64,000 bases of DNA from Rhizobium sp. P32RR-XVIII (GTDB taxonomy: Bacteria > Pseudomonadota > Alphaproteobacteria > Rhizobiales > Rhizobiaceae): positions 186,001 through 250,000 of the forward strand of contig NZ_JABAIH010000004.1 of assembly GCF_012641395.1 (NCBI RefSeq). The letters are read 5' to 3'. This document shows positions 18,087 to 25,807 of the stretch, one piece after another. The first letter of the stretch is position 1, and the number at the start of each line of letters is the position of its first letter. The notes beneath the pieces were generated by a model. That model ran no database searches. It was not told the origin of the DNA and saw only the letters and a program-made list of their open reading frames with translations. Made by a program: the position numbers and the translations under genes.

Positions 18087-19466
18087 TCACGCCGGTACGC
18101 GGATGGTTGCGCGGAGACCCCCGAGCGGGCTATCACCGAGTATGACGTTGCCGCCGTGGCTGCGGGCGATATCGCGCGCGATTGCAAGGCCGAGGCCGGT
18201 GCCGGAATCATCCAGATTCCGTGCCTCGTCCAGGCGGAAGAAGGGCTTAAAGACATCTTCGCGGCTCTTCTCCGGAATACCCGGACCGTCGTCGTCAAAG
18301 TTCAGCGTCAGCCATTTGGCATTGTGCTTCGCCTCGATCCTGAGTGTATTCGCGTATCGGCGGGCATTGGATGCGAGATTGGCGACCAGTCGTGTGAAAG
18401 CGTTCGGCCGAACCAGAATTTCATCGCCGCCTTCGATCGAATAACTGAACTTCCTTTCGTGCAATGCGAAGTCCGCCTCGATTTTTCCCAGCAGTTCGGT
18501 GAGCCTCAGCTCTCCGACGTCCTCTTCGATTTCGCTGCGCGCGAAGGCCATGTAGGCTTCGAGCATTGACTGCATGTCGTTGACGTCGTCGCTCAGGCCC
18601 TGGAGTTCCGGACTGCTGCCGGCGAGGGCCAGTTGCAGCTTGAAGCGCGTGAGGACCGTTCGCAGGTCGTGGCTCACACCGGTCAGCATCGCGGTTCGCT
18701 GTTCGATCTGCCGCTCGATCCGCTCGCGCATCAAGATGAAGGCCAGACCCGCACGCCTGACTTCATCGGCGCCGCGCGGATGAAAATCGTCGAGTTTCTG
18801 CCCTTTGCCGAAGCTTTCGGCGGCACGCGCCAGCATCTGGATCGGGCGGATCTGACCGCGCAGGAAGAGGATCGATACGCCAATGAGCACGAGCGATGCG
18901 CCGACCATCCAGACGATGAAAATATGAGTATTGGATGCATAGGTCTGATTGCGTTTGGTCAGTACGCGCAGAATCTTGTTGTCCAGCTTTATCCGGATTT
19001 CAACGAGGCTCGAGTCCCCCACCGTATCGATCCAGAAGGGCCGCTTGATCTGGTCGCTGATTTCATCGCTCAGAATACCGTCGAGGATCGAGAAAAACGG
19101 CTTTTGCCGCGGCGGCGGCAGATCTCCGTCGGGCTCGATCGAGATCTGCAAGTTCAACTCGTTATCGGCGATGCGCGTGATTTGGCTGTAATCCGCGTCC
19201 TGCGGATAAGTTTCGATGATCTGTATGATGGCTGCGATGTCGCGCGTGACGGCGCTCGACAGCCGCTGCGTCACCATTTGCCAGTGACGTTCCATGAATA
19301 CCGCGGCCACGACCGATTGCAGCAGCACCATGGGTATGATGATGATCAGCAGCGAGCGGGTGTAGATGCCAGTAGGCAGTACGCGGCGGCGCAGCCAACG
19401 AGCGAACGACTTCCATCCGGAGACTGGCCAACGGTCTTCGCGGCGCAGTGAATCGAAAGTCACCAT
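18087..19466 (-). CDS. EnvZ-type membrane histidine kinase
   Basis: 459 residues. TM1 (about 38-58), periplasmic domain of about 120 residues, TM2 (about 182-203), HAMP (about 204-255), HisKA with the H-box VSHDLRTVLTR (His266), then HATPase_c with N-box NLASNARRYA, DDDGPGIP and GTGLGLAI. It resembles the EnvZ/RstB class. The proline usual after HDLRT in the H-box is valine (residue 271), a position linked to phosphatase behaviour in EnvZ-type kinases. It lies 28 bp after the response regulator gene and 7 bp before the DUF1349 gene, so it is almost certainly the regulator's partner. The signal sensed is unknown. Confidence 0.94.
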   Translation of the reverse strand: MVTFDSLRREDRWPVSGWKSFARWLRRRVLPTGIYTRSLLIIIIPMVLLQSVVAAVFMERHWQMVTQRLSSAVTRDIAAIIQIIETYPQDADYSQITRIADNELNLQISIEPDGDLPPPRQKPFFSILDGILSDEISDQIKRPFWIDTVGDSSLVEIRIKLDNKILRVLTKRNQTYASNTHIFIVWMVGASLVLIGVSILFLRGQIRPIQMLARAAESFGKGQKLDDFHPRGADEVRRAGLAFILMRERIERQIEQRTAMLTGVSHDLRTVLTRFKLQLALAGSSPELQGLSDDVNDMQSMLEAYMAFARSEIEEDVGELRLTELLGKIEADFALHERKFSYSIEGGDEILVRPNAFTRLVANLASNARRYANTLRIEAKHNAKWLTLNFDDDGPGIPEKSREDVFKPFFRLDEARNLDDSGTGLGLAIARDIARSHGGNVILGDSPLGGLRATIRVPA

Positions 19467-19494
19467 TACAGTCGTGATCCTGACATTGCGGCTA

Positions 19495-20193
19495 TCAATC
19501 GATACTCAGTCTATATCCTATACCACGAACCGTCTGAAGCCAGACAGGATTTGCAGGATCGTCCTCGATCTTGCGCCGCAGTCGATTGATCTGCACGTCG
19601 ATGGTGCGCTCGCCGACTTCGACGTCGCCGCCTATGAGTTCGTGTCGCGGGATCGTGTCGCCGGCGCGCTTGGCAAAGAGCAGCATGATTTCCTGCTCAC
19701 GATCCGTAAGCCGGATCACCTCCGTTGCCTTCTTCAGTTCCCTGCGGGTGAGCGAGAACGTGTAGGGTCCGAACATGACCTGCTCGATCTTCGGCGCGTC
19801 CGAAGCATTCCGGCGCAGGATATTGTTGACCCGCAGCACCAGTTCGCGCGGATCGAAAGGCTTGGAGAGATAATCGTCGGCGCCGGCTTCAAGACCGGCA
19901 ATCCGGTTATCGGATTCCGCAAGCGCCGTCAGCATGATGATCGGGACGTTCTTGATGGAGCGAAGGCCGCGCGTCACCTCGATGCCGGACTCGCCGGGCA
20001 TCATCACGTCCATGATGATGAGATCGAAGTCGAGCCCTGCCAGCTTGCGCTGCGCCTCCGCGCCGTCCGCAGCCACTGTCACCCTAAAACCGTTCTCTGT
20101 CAGGTAGCGATTCAAAAGGGCGCGGATGCGGGTGTCGTCGTCGACCACAAGCAGATGTGCCGCATCATCCGAAATGATTGCTTTTCCCGCCAT
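19495..20193 (-). CDS. OmpR-family response regulator (PetR-like)
   Basis: 232 residues: receiver domain with acidic pocket VVDDD, phospho-acceptor Asp62 in DLIIMDVMMPG, conserved Thr/Lys positions (MLTA, LSKPF), then a winged-helix DNA-binding domain with RRELKKATEVIRLTDREQEIML and VGERTIDVQINRLRRKI. The ATG directly follows the TGA of the MarR gene (no gap), implying translational coupling. The MarR + OmpR pairing matches the petP-petR pair of Rhodobacter capsulatus, a name also used in rhizobial annotations, but the regulon here is unknown. The kinase partner follows at 28 bp. Confidence 0.94.
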   Translation of the reverse strand: MAGKAIISDDAAHLLVVDDDTRIRALLNRYLTENGFRVTVAADGAEAQRKLAGLDFDLIIMDVMMPGESGIEVTRGLRSIKNVPIIMLTALAESDNRIAGLEAGADDYLSKPFDPRELVLRVNNILRRNASDAPKIEQVMFGPYTFSLTRRELKKATEVIRLTDREQEIMLLFAKRAGDTIPRHELIGGDVEVGERTIDVQINRLRRKIEDDPANPVWLQTVRGIGYRLSID

Positions 20194-20694
20194 TCAATCC
20201 CCTTTTCCCGTATTTCTATCGCGCATACCCCTCAGGAATGCCCTTACGCCCTCGCGCGCTTCGGGAGAGGCACCGTCGAATGCTCTCTCAATACGGCGCG
20301 ATTGCGGCTCCGCCAGAGCGAGCGCCAGTTCGCGCCCAGTCTTTGTCGGATAGAGCTTGCGTTGGCGCCGGTCTTCTGGCCCCGCCACCTGACGAATATA
20401 CCCCGAATCGATTAGTTGTTTGAGCACTCTTGCAAGGCTCTGCTTGGTAATCTTCAACGTATCCAAAAGATCGGCAACGGTCATGCCCGGCTCACGGTTA
20501 ACGAAATGCACCACCCTGTGATGAGCACGGCCAAAGCCGCTCTTTGCGAGGATTGCATCCGGATCCGAGACGAAATCCCGATAGGCGAAAAAGAAAAGCT
20601 CGATGATTTCGAAGTCGATGATGCCGGTGTTTTCCATCGGTTCGGCCAAGGGTTCAGTTTTGCCTGCTTTCGAGCTGGTTTGTCTTACCGCCAC
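20194..20694 (-). CDS. MarR-family regulator (PetP-like)
   Basis: A 166-residue winged-helix regulator. It has IIELFFFAYRDFVSDPDAILAK, RAHHRVVHFVNREPGMTVADLLDTLKITKQSLARVLKQLID (helix-turn-helix) and the wing VAGPEDRRQRKLYPT, all MarR hallmarks. I place the start at a GTG (20694) with AAAGGAAAT at the right distance. A much longer open frame upstream to 20904 covers the promoter region and lacks family similarity. Its stop abuts the ATG of the response regulator. Divergent from ilvE across about 237 bp. The paired MarR/OmpR arrangement resembles Rhodobacter petP-petR. Confidence 0.9.
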   Translation of the reverse strand: MAVRQTSSKAGKTEPLAEPMENTGIIDFEIIELFFFAYRDFVSDPDAILAKSGFGRAHHRVVHFVNREPGMTVADLLDTLKITKQSLARVLKQLIDSGYIRQVAGPEDRRQRKLYPTKTGRELALALAEPQSRRIERAFDGASPEAREGVRAFLRGMRDRNTGKGD

Positions 20695-20865
20695 GTTATT
20701 TCCTTTCTCGCCGGGCGCCGTCCTGGAAGCTTTTGCAAAGATATGGCAGCTTTGTTGACATAAATTTTCGCCGCTGGTAGCTTTCGCGGACTTTGGAGAC
20801 GGAACGGAACAATCGTTTCGAGCCCGTCTTTTCTCCCCTACAACGTATATTATCCCCACTGCGTC

Positions 20866-20874
20866 TGTGGATAA
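20866..20874 (-). other. DnaA-box-like 9-mer
   Basis: The minus strand reads TTATCCACA, an exact match to the E. coli DnaA box, in the marR/ilvE intergenic region. A single box here may be chance; it could also modulate the ilvE or marR promoter. Confidence 0.25.
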
Positions 20875-20931
20875 AACGTATTGGGGACAACAATCAACAG
20901 GCATGGCGTGCGAGCGCCGGAGGATAAGACA

Positions 20932-21825
20932 ATGGCTTCAGTTCCTTTCGATCAGCTGGAGGGCGAAATCTGGTTCAACGGCGAGTTCATGCCGTGGAAA
21001 GACGCGAAGATCCATGTGCTGACCCATGGTCTGCATTATGCCAGTGCGGTCTTTGAAGGGGAGCGCGCTTATGGCGGCCGCGTCTTCAAGTTGACCGAGC
21101 ATAACCAGCGCCTTCACAAGTCCGCTGGAATCCTCGGCTTCAAGGTGCCTTATTCGGTCGAGGAACTCGATGCGGCAACGATCGAACTGCTGAAGCGTCA
21201 GAGTTTTTCCGAGGCTTATGTGCGGCCGATTGCATGGCGCGGCAGTGAAATGATGGGCGTTTCGGCTCAAGCGACCCGCATCAATGTCGCAATAGCGATC
21301 TGGCAGTGGGGCAGCTATTTCAATCCGGCGGAAAAGCTCAAGGGCATCCGCCTCGACATCGCGGAATACCGCCGCCCTGACCCGAAGACAGCGCCGGCTG
21401 CGTCGAAGGCGGCGGGTCTCTACATGATCTGCACCATCTCGAAACACGCCGCCGAGGCTAAGGGCTACGCCGATGCAATGATGCTCGACTACCGCGGCCA
21501 GGTCGCCGAAGCGACGGGTGCCAACATCTTCTTCGTCAAGGAGGGCGTCATTCACACGCCCACGCCGGATTGCTTCCTCAACGGTATCACGCGCCAGACG
21601 GTGATCGAACTCGCGAAGCGCCGCGGTTACCACGTCGTCGAACGGGCGATACAGCCGGAAGAGCTCTCGAGCTTCACCGAATGTTTCCTGACAGGGTCCG
21701 CCGCGGAAGTCACACCGGTATCAGAAATCGGGCCTCATAAATTCACGCCTTCGACCATCACAGAGACATTGATGAACGACTACATGACGGAAGTGTACCC
21801 GGCGGCTGCGAGCGGAGCCGAGTAA
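20932..21825 (+). CDS. ilvE: Branched-chain amino acid aminotransferase
   Basis: PLP enzyme (fold type IV) that transaminates the keto acids of Leu, Ile and Val with glutamate, 297 residues. Features: WFNGEFMPWKDAKIHVLTHGLHYASAVFEGERAY at the N-terminus, VRPIAWRG, the YRRPDPKTAP.ASKAAGLY region carrying the PLP lysine, EATGANIFFVKEGVIHTP and FLTGSAAEVTPV. The ATG at 20932 has GGAGGATAAG upstream; the 17 codons before it are not family-like. Single-gene unit with a strong terminator directly downstream. Confidence 0.96.
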   Translation: MASVPFDQLEGEIWFNGEFMPWKDAKIHVLTHGLHYASAVFEGERAYGGRVFKLTEHNQRLHKSAGILGFKVPYSVEELDAATIELLKRQSFSEAYVRPIAWRGSEMMGVSAQATRINVAIAIWQWGSYFNPAEKLKGIRLDIAEYRRPDPKTAPAASKAAGLYMICTISKHAAEAKGYADAMMLDYRGQVAEATGANIFFVKEGVIHTPTPDCFLNGITRQTVIELAKRRGYHVVERAIQPEELSSFTECFLTGSAAEVTPVSEIGPHKFTPSTITETLMNDYMTEVYPAAASGAE

Positions 21826-21843
21826 GTTTTCCACAGAAATGGC

Positions 21844-21871
21844 AAAAGGCGGCATGCGAGCCGCCTTTTTT
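21844..21871 (+). terminator. Terminator after ilvE
   Basis: Perfect hairpin AAAAGGCGGC / GCCGCCTTTT with a 6-nt loop running into T6, 18 bp after the ilvE stop. The minus side also has a short T run, so it may serve the convergent SH3 gene too. Confidence 0.9.
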
Positions 21872-21897
21872 GTTTCGTTTCAGGCCAACCCTCTGTC

Positions 21898-22515
21898 TCA
21901 ATCATAGACATACACAATACGCCGGGTGCCCGGATCGACCAGAACCGGACGGTCATTGATGCGCACGTAGCGGTACTGATAGTCCGGAATTTCCTGGAAG
22001 GTCACGCTGGCCGGGACCTCGGCACCGACGACGACATCGCCGCCTAGCCGGACGGCCTGCCCGGGTGCGGTTTGAATGTAGGTGCGGACGGTGTCCGGCG
22101 GCGTTATCGTTTCGACGGCGCCAACGGGACCGAGCAGTTCGTCGCCCGGTGCGGGTTGCGGTTCAGCAGGGATCACGGTTGCAGTCGACTCATACGTGAC
22201 GGCCGGGACGCCGAGGACAGTCTGGTTCTGCTCGACGATCATGGGGCTGCCTTGGTGCTCGACCTGCAGATATTCGGCGTAAACCCAACCGCGCATGCCG
22301 TTTACGTCGACGCGGCACCAGCGGCTGCCCTGAATGCAGCCATCAAGGATCGCGGGCGATCCTCGCGTTGCGACGCCGACAGAAGGATATTGCGGGCCAG
22401 GTCCGGAACGCACATTGAGGTCGCTGACGGCCGTCGCGGTCATTTCCGCATGGGCCAAGCCCGCACTCGCGACGAGCACGGCGCCTGCCAGGAAAAGGTT
22501 TCTCGTGAAGGTCAT
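21898..22515 (-). CDS. Exported SH3-domain / DUF1236 protein
   Basis: 205 residues with a signal peptide cut after GLAHA (about residue 22). The N-terminal half is a bacterial SH3b domain: ATAVSDLNVRSGPGPQYPSVGVATRG, then CIQGSRWCRVDVNGMRGWVYAEYL. The C-terminal part carries the DUF1236 module common in Rhizobiales: VPASVTFQEIPDYQYRYVRINDRPVLVDPGTRRIVYVY. Probably a periplasmic cell-wall-associated protein; the function is unknown. ATG 22515 has GGAAGGAGAAA upstream. It is convergent to ilvE and divergent from the metallo-hydrolase gene. Confidence 0.9.
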   Translation of the reverse strand: MTFTRNLFLAGAVLVASAGLAHAEMTATAVSDLNVRSGPGPQYPSVGVATRGSPAILDGCIQGSRWCRVDVNGMRGWVYAEYLQVEHQGSPMIVEQNQTVLGVPAVTYESTATVIPAEPQPAPGDELLGPVGAVETITPPDTVRTYIQTAPGQAVRLGGDVVVGAEVPASVTFQEIPDYQYRYVRINDRPVLVDPGTRRIVYVYD

Positions 22516-22789
22516 TCTGTTTCTCCTTCCATTGCTGAGCGGACAACGCACCGTCTCTCGCGTGGTTCCAAGGCTTGGAGCCCCGAGTTCAAAGAGGGAT
22601 TCAGCCAAAACCAAGAAGGTATTGAACTCACAGCGAAAATACCGGTCACCCCTGGCTCAGTTGCGTGCCTGAACCGCGATGAACTGTTGTTACCGCATGT
22701 CGTCATAGCGTGAGGGAATCATAAAAGCGGCTGGCTTTGATGGTCTTTCTCGCTATATCGAGGCAGGCAGAGACCAAACGAGGCATATC

Positions 22790-23434
22790 ATGGGCATGCT
22801 CCAGGCCGGTATCATTCCGGTTACCCCCTTCCAGCAGAACTGCACGGTGCTTTTCGACCCCGACACCAAGGAGGGGGTTGTTGTCGATCCCGGCGGCGAT
22901 GTGCCGGTCATTCTCAAGGTGCTTGAGGAAAACGGGTTGGTCATCAAGGAGATCTGGCTGACGCACGGGCATCTCGATCATGCCGGAGGTGCGAAAGAGC
23001 TGAAGGAGGCGCTCGGCGTCGATATTGTCGGGCCTCATCAGGACGACCTGCCGCTGCTCGAGCGGATCGAGACGCAGGCGCAGACATACGGGATTGCCGG
23101 GCTCCAGAATGTCGTGCCGGACCGTTGGCTACAGGACGGAGACAGGATCTCCTTCGGCACCCACGAGTTCGAGGTTTATCACACGCCGGGCCACGCGCCC
23201 GGCCACGTCATCTATTTCAACCGCGCCCAGAACTTCGCCCATCTCGGCGATGTGCTCTTCAACGGTTCGATTGGCCGCACTGATCTGCCGGGAGGCAATC
23301 ACCAGCAGCTTCTCGATTCAATTCGCGACAAGGTTCTGCCGCTCGGCGATGACGTTGGCTTCATCTGCGGACATGGGCCTGGCAGCCGCATTGGCGACGA
23401 GAGGCGGAGCAACCCATTCCTGCGGGGTATCTGA
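22790..23434 (+). CDS. MBL-fold hydrolase, glyoxalase II-like (YcbL type)
   Basis: A 214-residue metallo-beta-lactamase-fold hydrolase with the dinuclear-metal motif THGHLDHAGG, YHTPGHAPGHV, the bridging Asp in HLGDVLF and the final ICGHGPGS. Length and the N-terminal PVTPFQQNCTVLFDPDTKEGVVVDPGGD fit the YcbL/type II glyoxalase group, which hydrolyses thioesters such as S-lactoylglutathione; the true substrate is unproven. The start ATG has GAGG seven bases upstream; an internal ATG two codons in is an alternative. Single-gene unit. Confidence 0.92.
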   Translation: MGMLQAGIIPVTPFQQNCTVLFDPDTKEGVVVDPGGDVPVILKVLEENGLVIKEIWLTHGHLDHAGGAKELKEALGVDIVGPHQDDLPLLERIETQAQTYGIAGLQNVVPDRWLQDGDRISFGTHEFEVYHTPGHAPGHVIYFNRAQNFAHLGDVLFNGSIGRTDLPGGNHQQLLDSIRDKVLPLGDDVGFICGHGPGSRIGDERRSNPFLRGI

Positions 23435-23493
23435 CGCGATTGGCGCCAAGCCCGCATCTCGCCGGCTTCTGATCTCGACATTTGGACAAAACA

Positions 23494-23520
23494 AAAGCGC
23501 CGCTCGAGGAGCGGCGCTTT
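23494..23520. terminator. Bidirectional terminator between convergent genes
   Basis: A 12-bp perfect stem (AAAGCGCCGCTC / GAGCGGCGCTTT) with a 3-nt loop. The minus direction continues TTTTGTTTTG, so it serves the BA14K gene best, but it also lies between the hydrolase stop and the BA14K stop. Confidence 0.88.
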
Positions 23521-23541
23521 ACCCTTTCAAAGGATGCGGGA

Positions 23542-23958
23542 TCAGCCTGCAGTGCAGAAGTGTTCGCGACCGTCATTGCCGATAAAGGTGCCGCTGCTCG
23601 GGTCGAAGCTGCGGTAACGGTAAGAGCAGTAGCGCTCCCATTGCGGGGTCCAGGGTTCGAGGCCCGCACGAACCGGAGCGTAGTAACGCGGCGGCGCACG
23701 ATAGACCGGCGCAGCTTCGTATTCCGGCTCGTAGGGCGGGTCGATGTAGCGCGGCTCATCGTAATAATAGCGAGGCTGGCTGGCGATCGCCGAGCCAACG
23801 ACCAAACCGGTTGCGAGGCCGACGGCGCCGCCGACGAGCGCTGCGTTGCCATTGTTGTGGTGGTGCCAATGGTCACCGGCCGATGCTTCGCCGATCGCGG
23901 AGAGGGTGAGGGCCGCGGCAGTAGCCGTCAGAAGAAGTGTCTTGGCGAGCCTGTTCAT
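23542..23958 (-). CDS. BA14K family protein
   Basis: A 138-residue exported protein. The signal peptide ends near GEASA, followed by a His/Asn-rich patch (HWHHHNNGN) and a glycine-zipper-like hydrophobic helix (ALVGGAVGLATGLVVGSAIA). A Tyr/Pro-rich linker leads to the BA14K C-terminal signature W.RYCSYRYRSFDPSSGTFIG.DGREHFC with its two cysteines. BA14K proteins were first described as Brucella immunoreactive lectin-like antigens and are widespread in Rhizobiales; the role here is unknown. Start ATG 23958, with a 16-bp perfect palindrome 17-32 bp upstream. Confidence 0.92.
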   Translation of the reverse strand: MNRLAKTLLLTATAAALTLSAIGEASAGDHWHHHNNGNAALVGGAVGLATGLVVGSAIASQPRYYYDEPRYIDPPYEPEYEAAPVYRAPPRYYAPVRAGLEPWTPQWERYCSYRYRSFDPSSGTFIGNDGREHFCTAG

Positions 23959-23974
23959 GTCATATCCTACTCTT

Positions 23975-23990
23975 GGAACCGTGCGGTTCC
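23975..23990. repeat. Perfect 16-bp palindrome upstream of the BA14K gene
   Basis: GGAACCG-TG-CGGTTCC, arms of 7 bp, in the leader of the BA14K gene 17-32 bp before its ATG. It could be an operator or a leader hairpin reducing ribosome access; nothing in the sequence decides between these. Confidence 0.5.
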
Positions 23991-24044
23991 TGCACCGTGA
24001 TGATGACAAGTTAGTGGCCGCTATCTGAACGAAGACTGAATGAC

Positions 24045-24066
24045 AAAACCCGGCATTGCTGCCGGG
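24045..24066 (-). terminator. Terminator of cspA
   Basis: Stem CCCGGCA / TGCCGGG (7 bp, 4-nt loop) followed on the minus strand by TTTTG, about 30 bp after the cold-shock gene stop. Confidence 0.8.
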
Positions 24067-24096
24067 CCTCAACTCGAATGACAGCCTTGAAGAAGG

Positions 24097-24312
24097 TCAG
24101 CCGTCAATCTGCAGATTGACGGCTTTGGGGCCCTTGCCCCGGCGATCCGGCTCCGTGTCGAAGCTAACCTTCTGGTTTTCCGTCAGGCCGGCGAGGCCGG
24201 AAGCCTGAACGGCGGAAATGTGAACAAAGATGTCGGCGCCGCCTTTATCCGGCTTGATGAAGCCGAATCCCTTGTCCGTATTGAAGAATTTAACAGTGCC
24301 AGTCTCGGCCAT
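24097..24312 (-). CDS. cspA: Cold-shock domain protein
   Basis: A 71-residue single-stranded nucleic-acid-binding protein, OB fold. Both RNP motifs are present: KGFGFIKP (RNP1) and DIFVHISAV (RNP2). An RNA chaperone; the paralogue cannot be specified, so cspA is a generic symbol. AAGGAC lies upstream of the ATG. The gene has about 480 bp of non-coding DNA before it, enough for a long leader such as those that regulate cold-shock mRNAs, but no structured leader is obvious by eye. Confidence 0.96.
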   Translation of the reverse strand: MAETGTVKFFNTDKGFGFIKPDKGGADIFVHISAVQASGLAGLTENQKVSFDTEPDRRGKGPKAVNLQIDG

Positions 24313-24793
24313 GCGTCAGGTCCTTTTCTCTCTGCCCGCCATCCACACGGGCAGCATCAACTATGTTCCTCGCGGAACGTCGGCAGGCAATTCTTGACTT
24401 TCGAGAAAAAGGTCCCCTCTACCTCGACCTGTCTCATGACGGGATTATTCCCCACCTTGGCGAGACCGGCTGACCGGAATATTAGCGTCTCCGGCGCGCA
24501 CATTCTTAAGGACTTCCCACGCTCGCAAAATGCCCGAACACCGTGAGATTGCTGCGATTAAAAGGAATTGGCAAGCAAAAGTTTTTTAACCTGTTGCCGG
24601 AAACACACTTCGCCCGGCTATCCTATTTGCGCCAAAACGCAAAATTTCCCTCTGGGTGTAGGCGCCATCACCGTTTTAAATTGCCTGCGATACAAATTGT
24701 GAGCACATTTTCCCAAACGTACAACGATAGCGCGTTATCGAGAGCATAGAACTTTTTTTCAATTTGCTCGCGAGTCCGCGAGTGGGAAGAGCT
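24313..24793. other. Intergenic region upstream of cspA
   Basis: 481 bp, markedly AT-rich from about 24540 to 24760, without a credible gene. Contains GTTCC-TCGC-GGAAC (a small palindrome near 24365), which on the minus strand places GGAAC, a half-match to the alphaproteobacterial EcfG -35 element, about 50 bp before cspA; no convincing -10 follows. The only ORFs are short and family-less. Confidence 0.4.
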
Positions 24794-25684
24794 TCAGGCG
24801 GGCTCGCTGCGCCCCTTGCCAAGTTCAGGCACGACTTCCACTGCCAGCATAGCGGTAAACATCAGCGCACACCCTGCATAGCCGAGCGGAGGCATTGTTT
24901 CTCCGAGAAGCAGCGCGCCGAGGGCTGAGCCGAAGAGAGCCTCGGAGGACAGGAATATCGCCGCCTGCGATGGTGTCGTGTAGCGCTGGCCGATCACCTG
25001 CAATACGAAAGCGACGCCGGAAGAGAAGATGCCGACATAGAGAATTTCGGGCGCGGCAGCCGTGATTGCTTCCATGCTGATCGGCTCGACCATTACCGCC
25101 ACGACGAGCGCGCAGATCGCGGTCACTGCGAATTGCATCACCGAAAGTGCGAGCGGCCGTCCCGTCTGCGAAACCGTGGTCCCGGCCAGCGTTATCTGGA
25201 TCGCCCAGAAGGCGGCGCAGACGACCGTGAGGCCGTCGCCCCGCGTGAGTGCCGAAAGATGCCCGCCGGAAAGCATGTAAATCCCGGTTACTGCCATGGC
25301 AGCCGCCGGCCAGATGATCCAGTGGGGAGGGCGGCGCAGGAAGGCAACCGCGATCAGCGGCACGAAGACCACATAGAGCCCCGTGATGAAGCTGGAATTT
25401 GTCACGGTCGTCGTCTGCAGGCCGATCTGCTGGGTCGAGGCGCCGCCGAAAAGCGCTAGTCCGATCAGAATATAGAGGCCCATATGACGGCTTGTCGTCT
25501 TGATCTTGGCCTTGCGCGCTTCAAGGAGCACGAAGGGCAAGATAGCGACCGTTGCGACCGCAAAGCGCAAACCGATGAACCAGAACGGGCCGATCGCCTT
25601 CATCGCCGTCGATTGCGCGACGAAGCCACCGCCCCAGATGGCGGCAGCGAGCAACAGAAGGAGGTTCGCCTGGAGGCGCGTCAT
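24794..25684 (-). CDS. DMT-superfamily (EamA) transporter
   Basis: A 296-residue inner-membrane protein with ten hydrophobic helices arranged as two five-helix EamA repeats (LLLLAAAIWGGGFVAQ... and LTVVCAAFWAIQITLAG...). These usually export amino acids or other metabolites. The ATG at 25684 begins the first helix; the 34 codons of open frame upstream are not hydrophobic or family-like. Downstream of the sugar dehydrogenase by 123 bp, same strand. Substrate unknown. Confidence 0.92.
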   Translation of the reverse strand: MTRLQANLLLLLAAAIWGGGFVAQSTAMKAIGPFWFIGLRFAVATVAILPFVLLEARKAKIKTTSRHMGLYILIGLALFGGASTQQIGLQTTTVTNSSFITGLYVVFVPLIAVAFLRRPPHWIIWPAAAMAVTGIYMLSGGHLSALTRGDGLTVVCAAFWAIQITLAGTTVSQTGRPLALSVMQFAVTAICALVVAVMVEPISMEAITAAAPEILYVGIFSSGVAFVLQVIGQRYTTPSQAAIFLSSEALFGSALGALLLGETMPPLGYAGCALMFTAMLAVEVVPELGKGRSEPA

Positions 25685-25807
25685 GTCAGTCCTGGATGTG
25701 GGCAGGGTGTATGGGCGGACGGTTATCAGCTGAACTTCGTTCCGGCAAGGGTGAAGGAGGGCGGTTTCGAATGTCGACGAAATCAACAGCGGCTGTTTGC
25801 GCGGCGG

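Noticed and set aside
20866..20874. Exact DnaA box considered as evidence of a replication origin
   Set aside because: Only one perfect box; no cluster, no dnaA, parAB or hemE genes and no long AT-rich unwinding element nearby.
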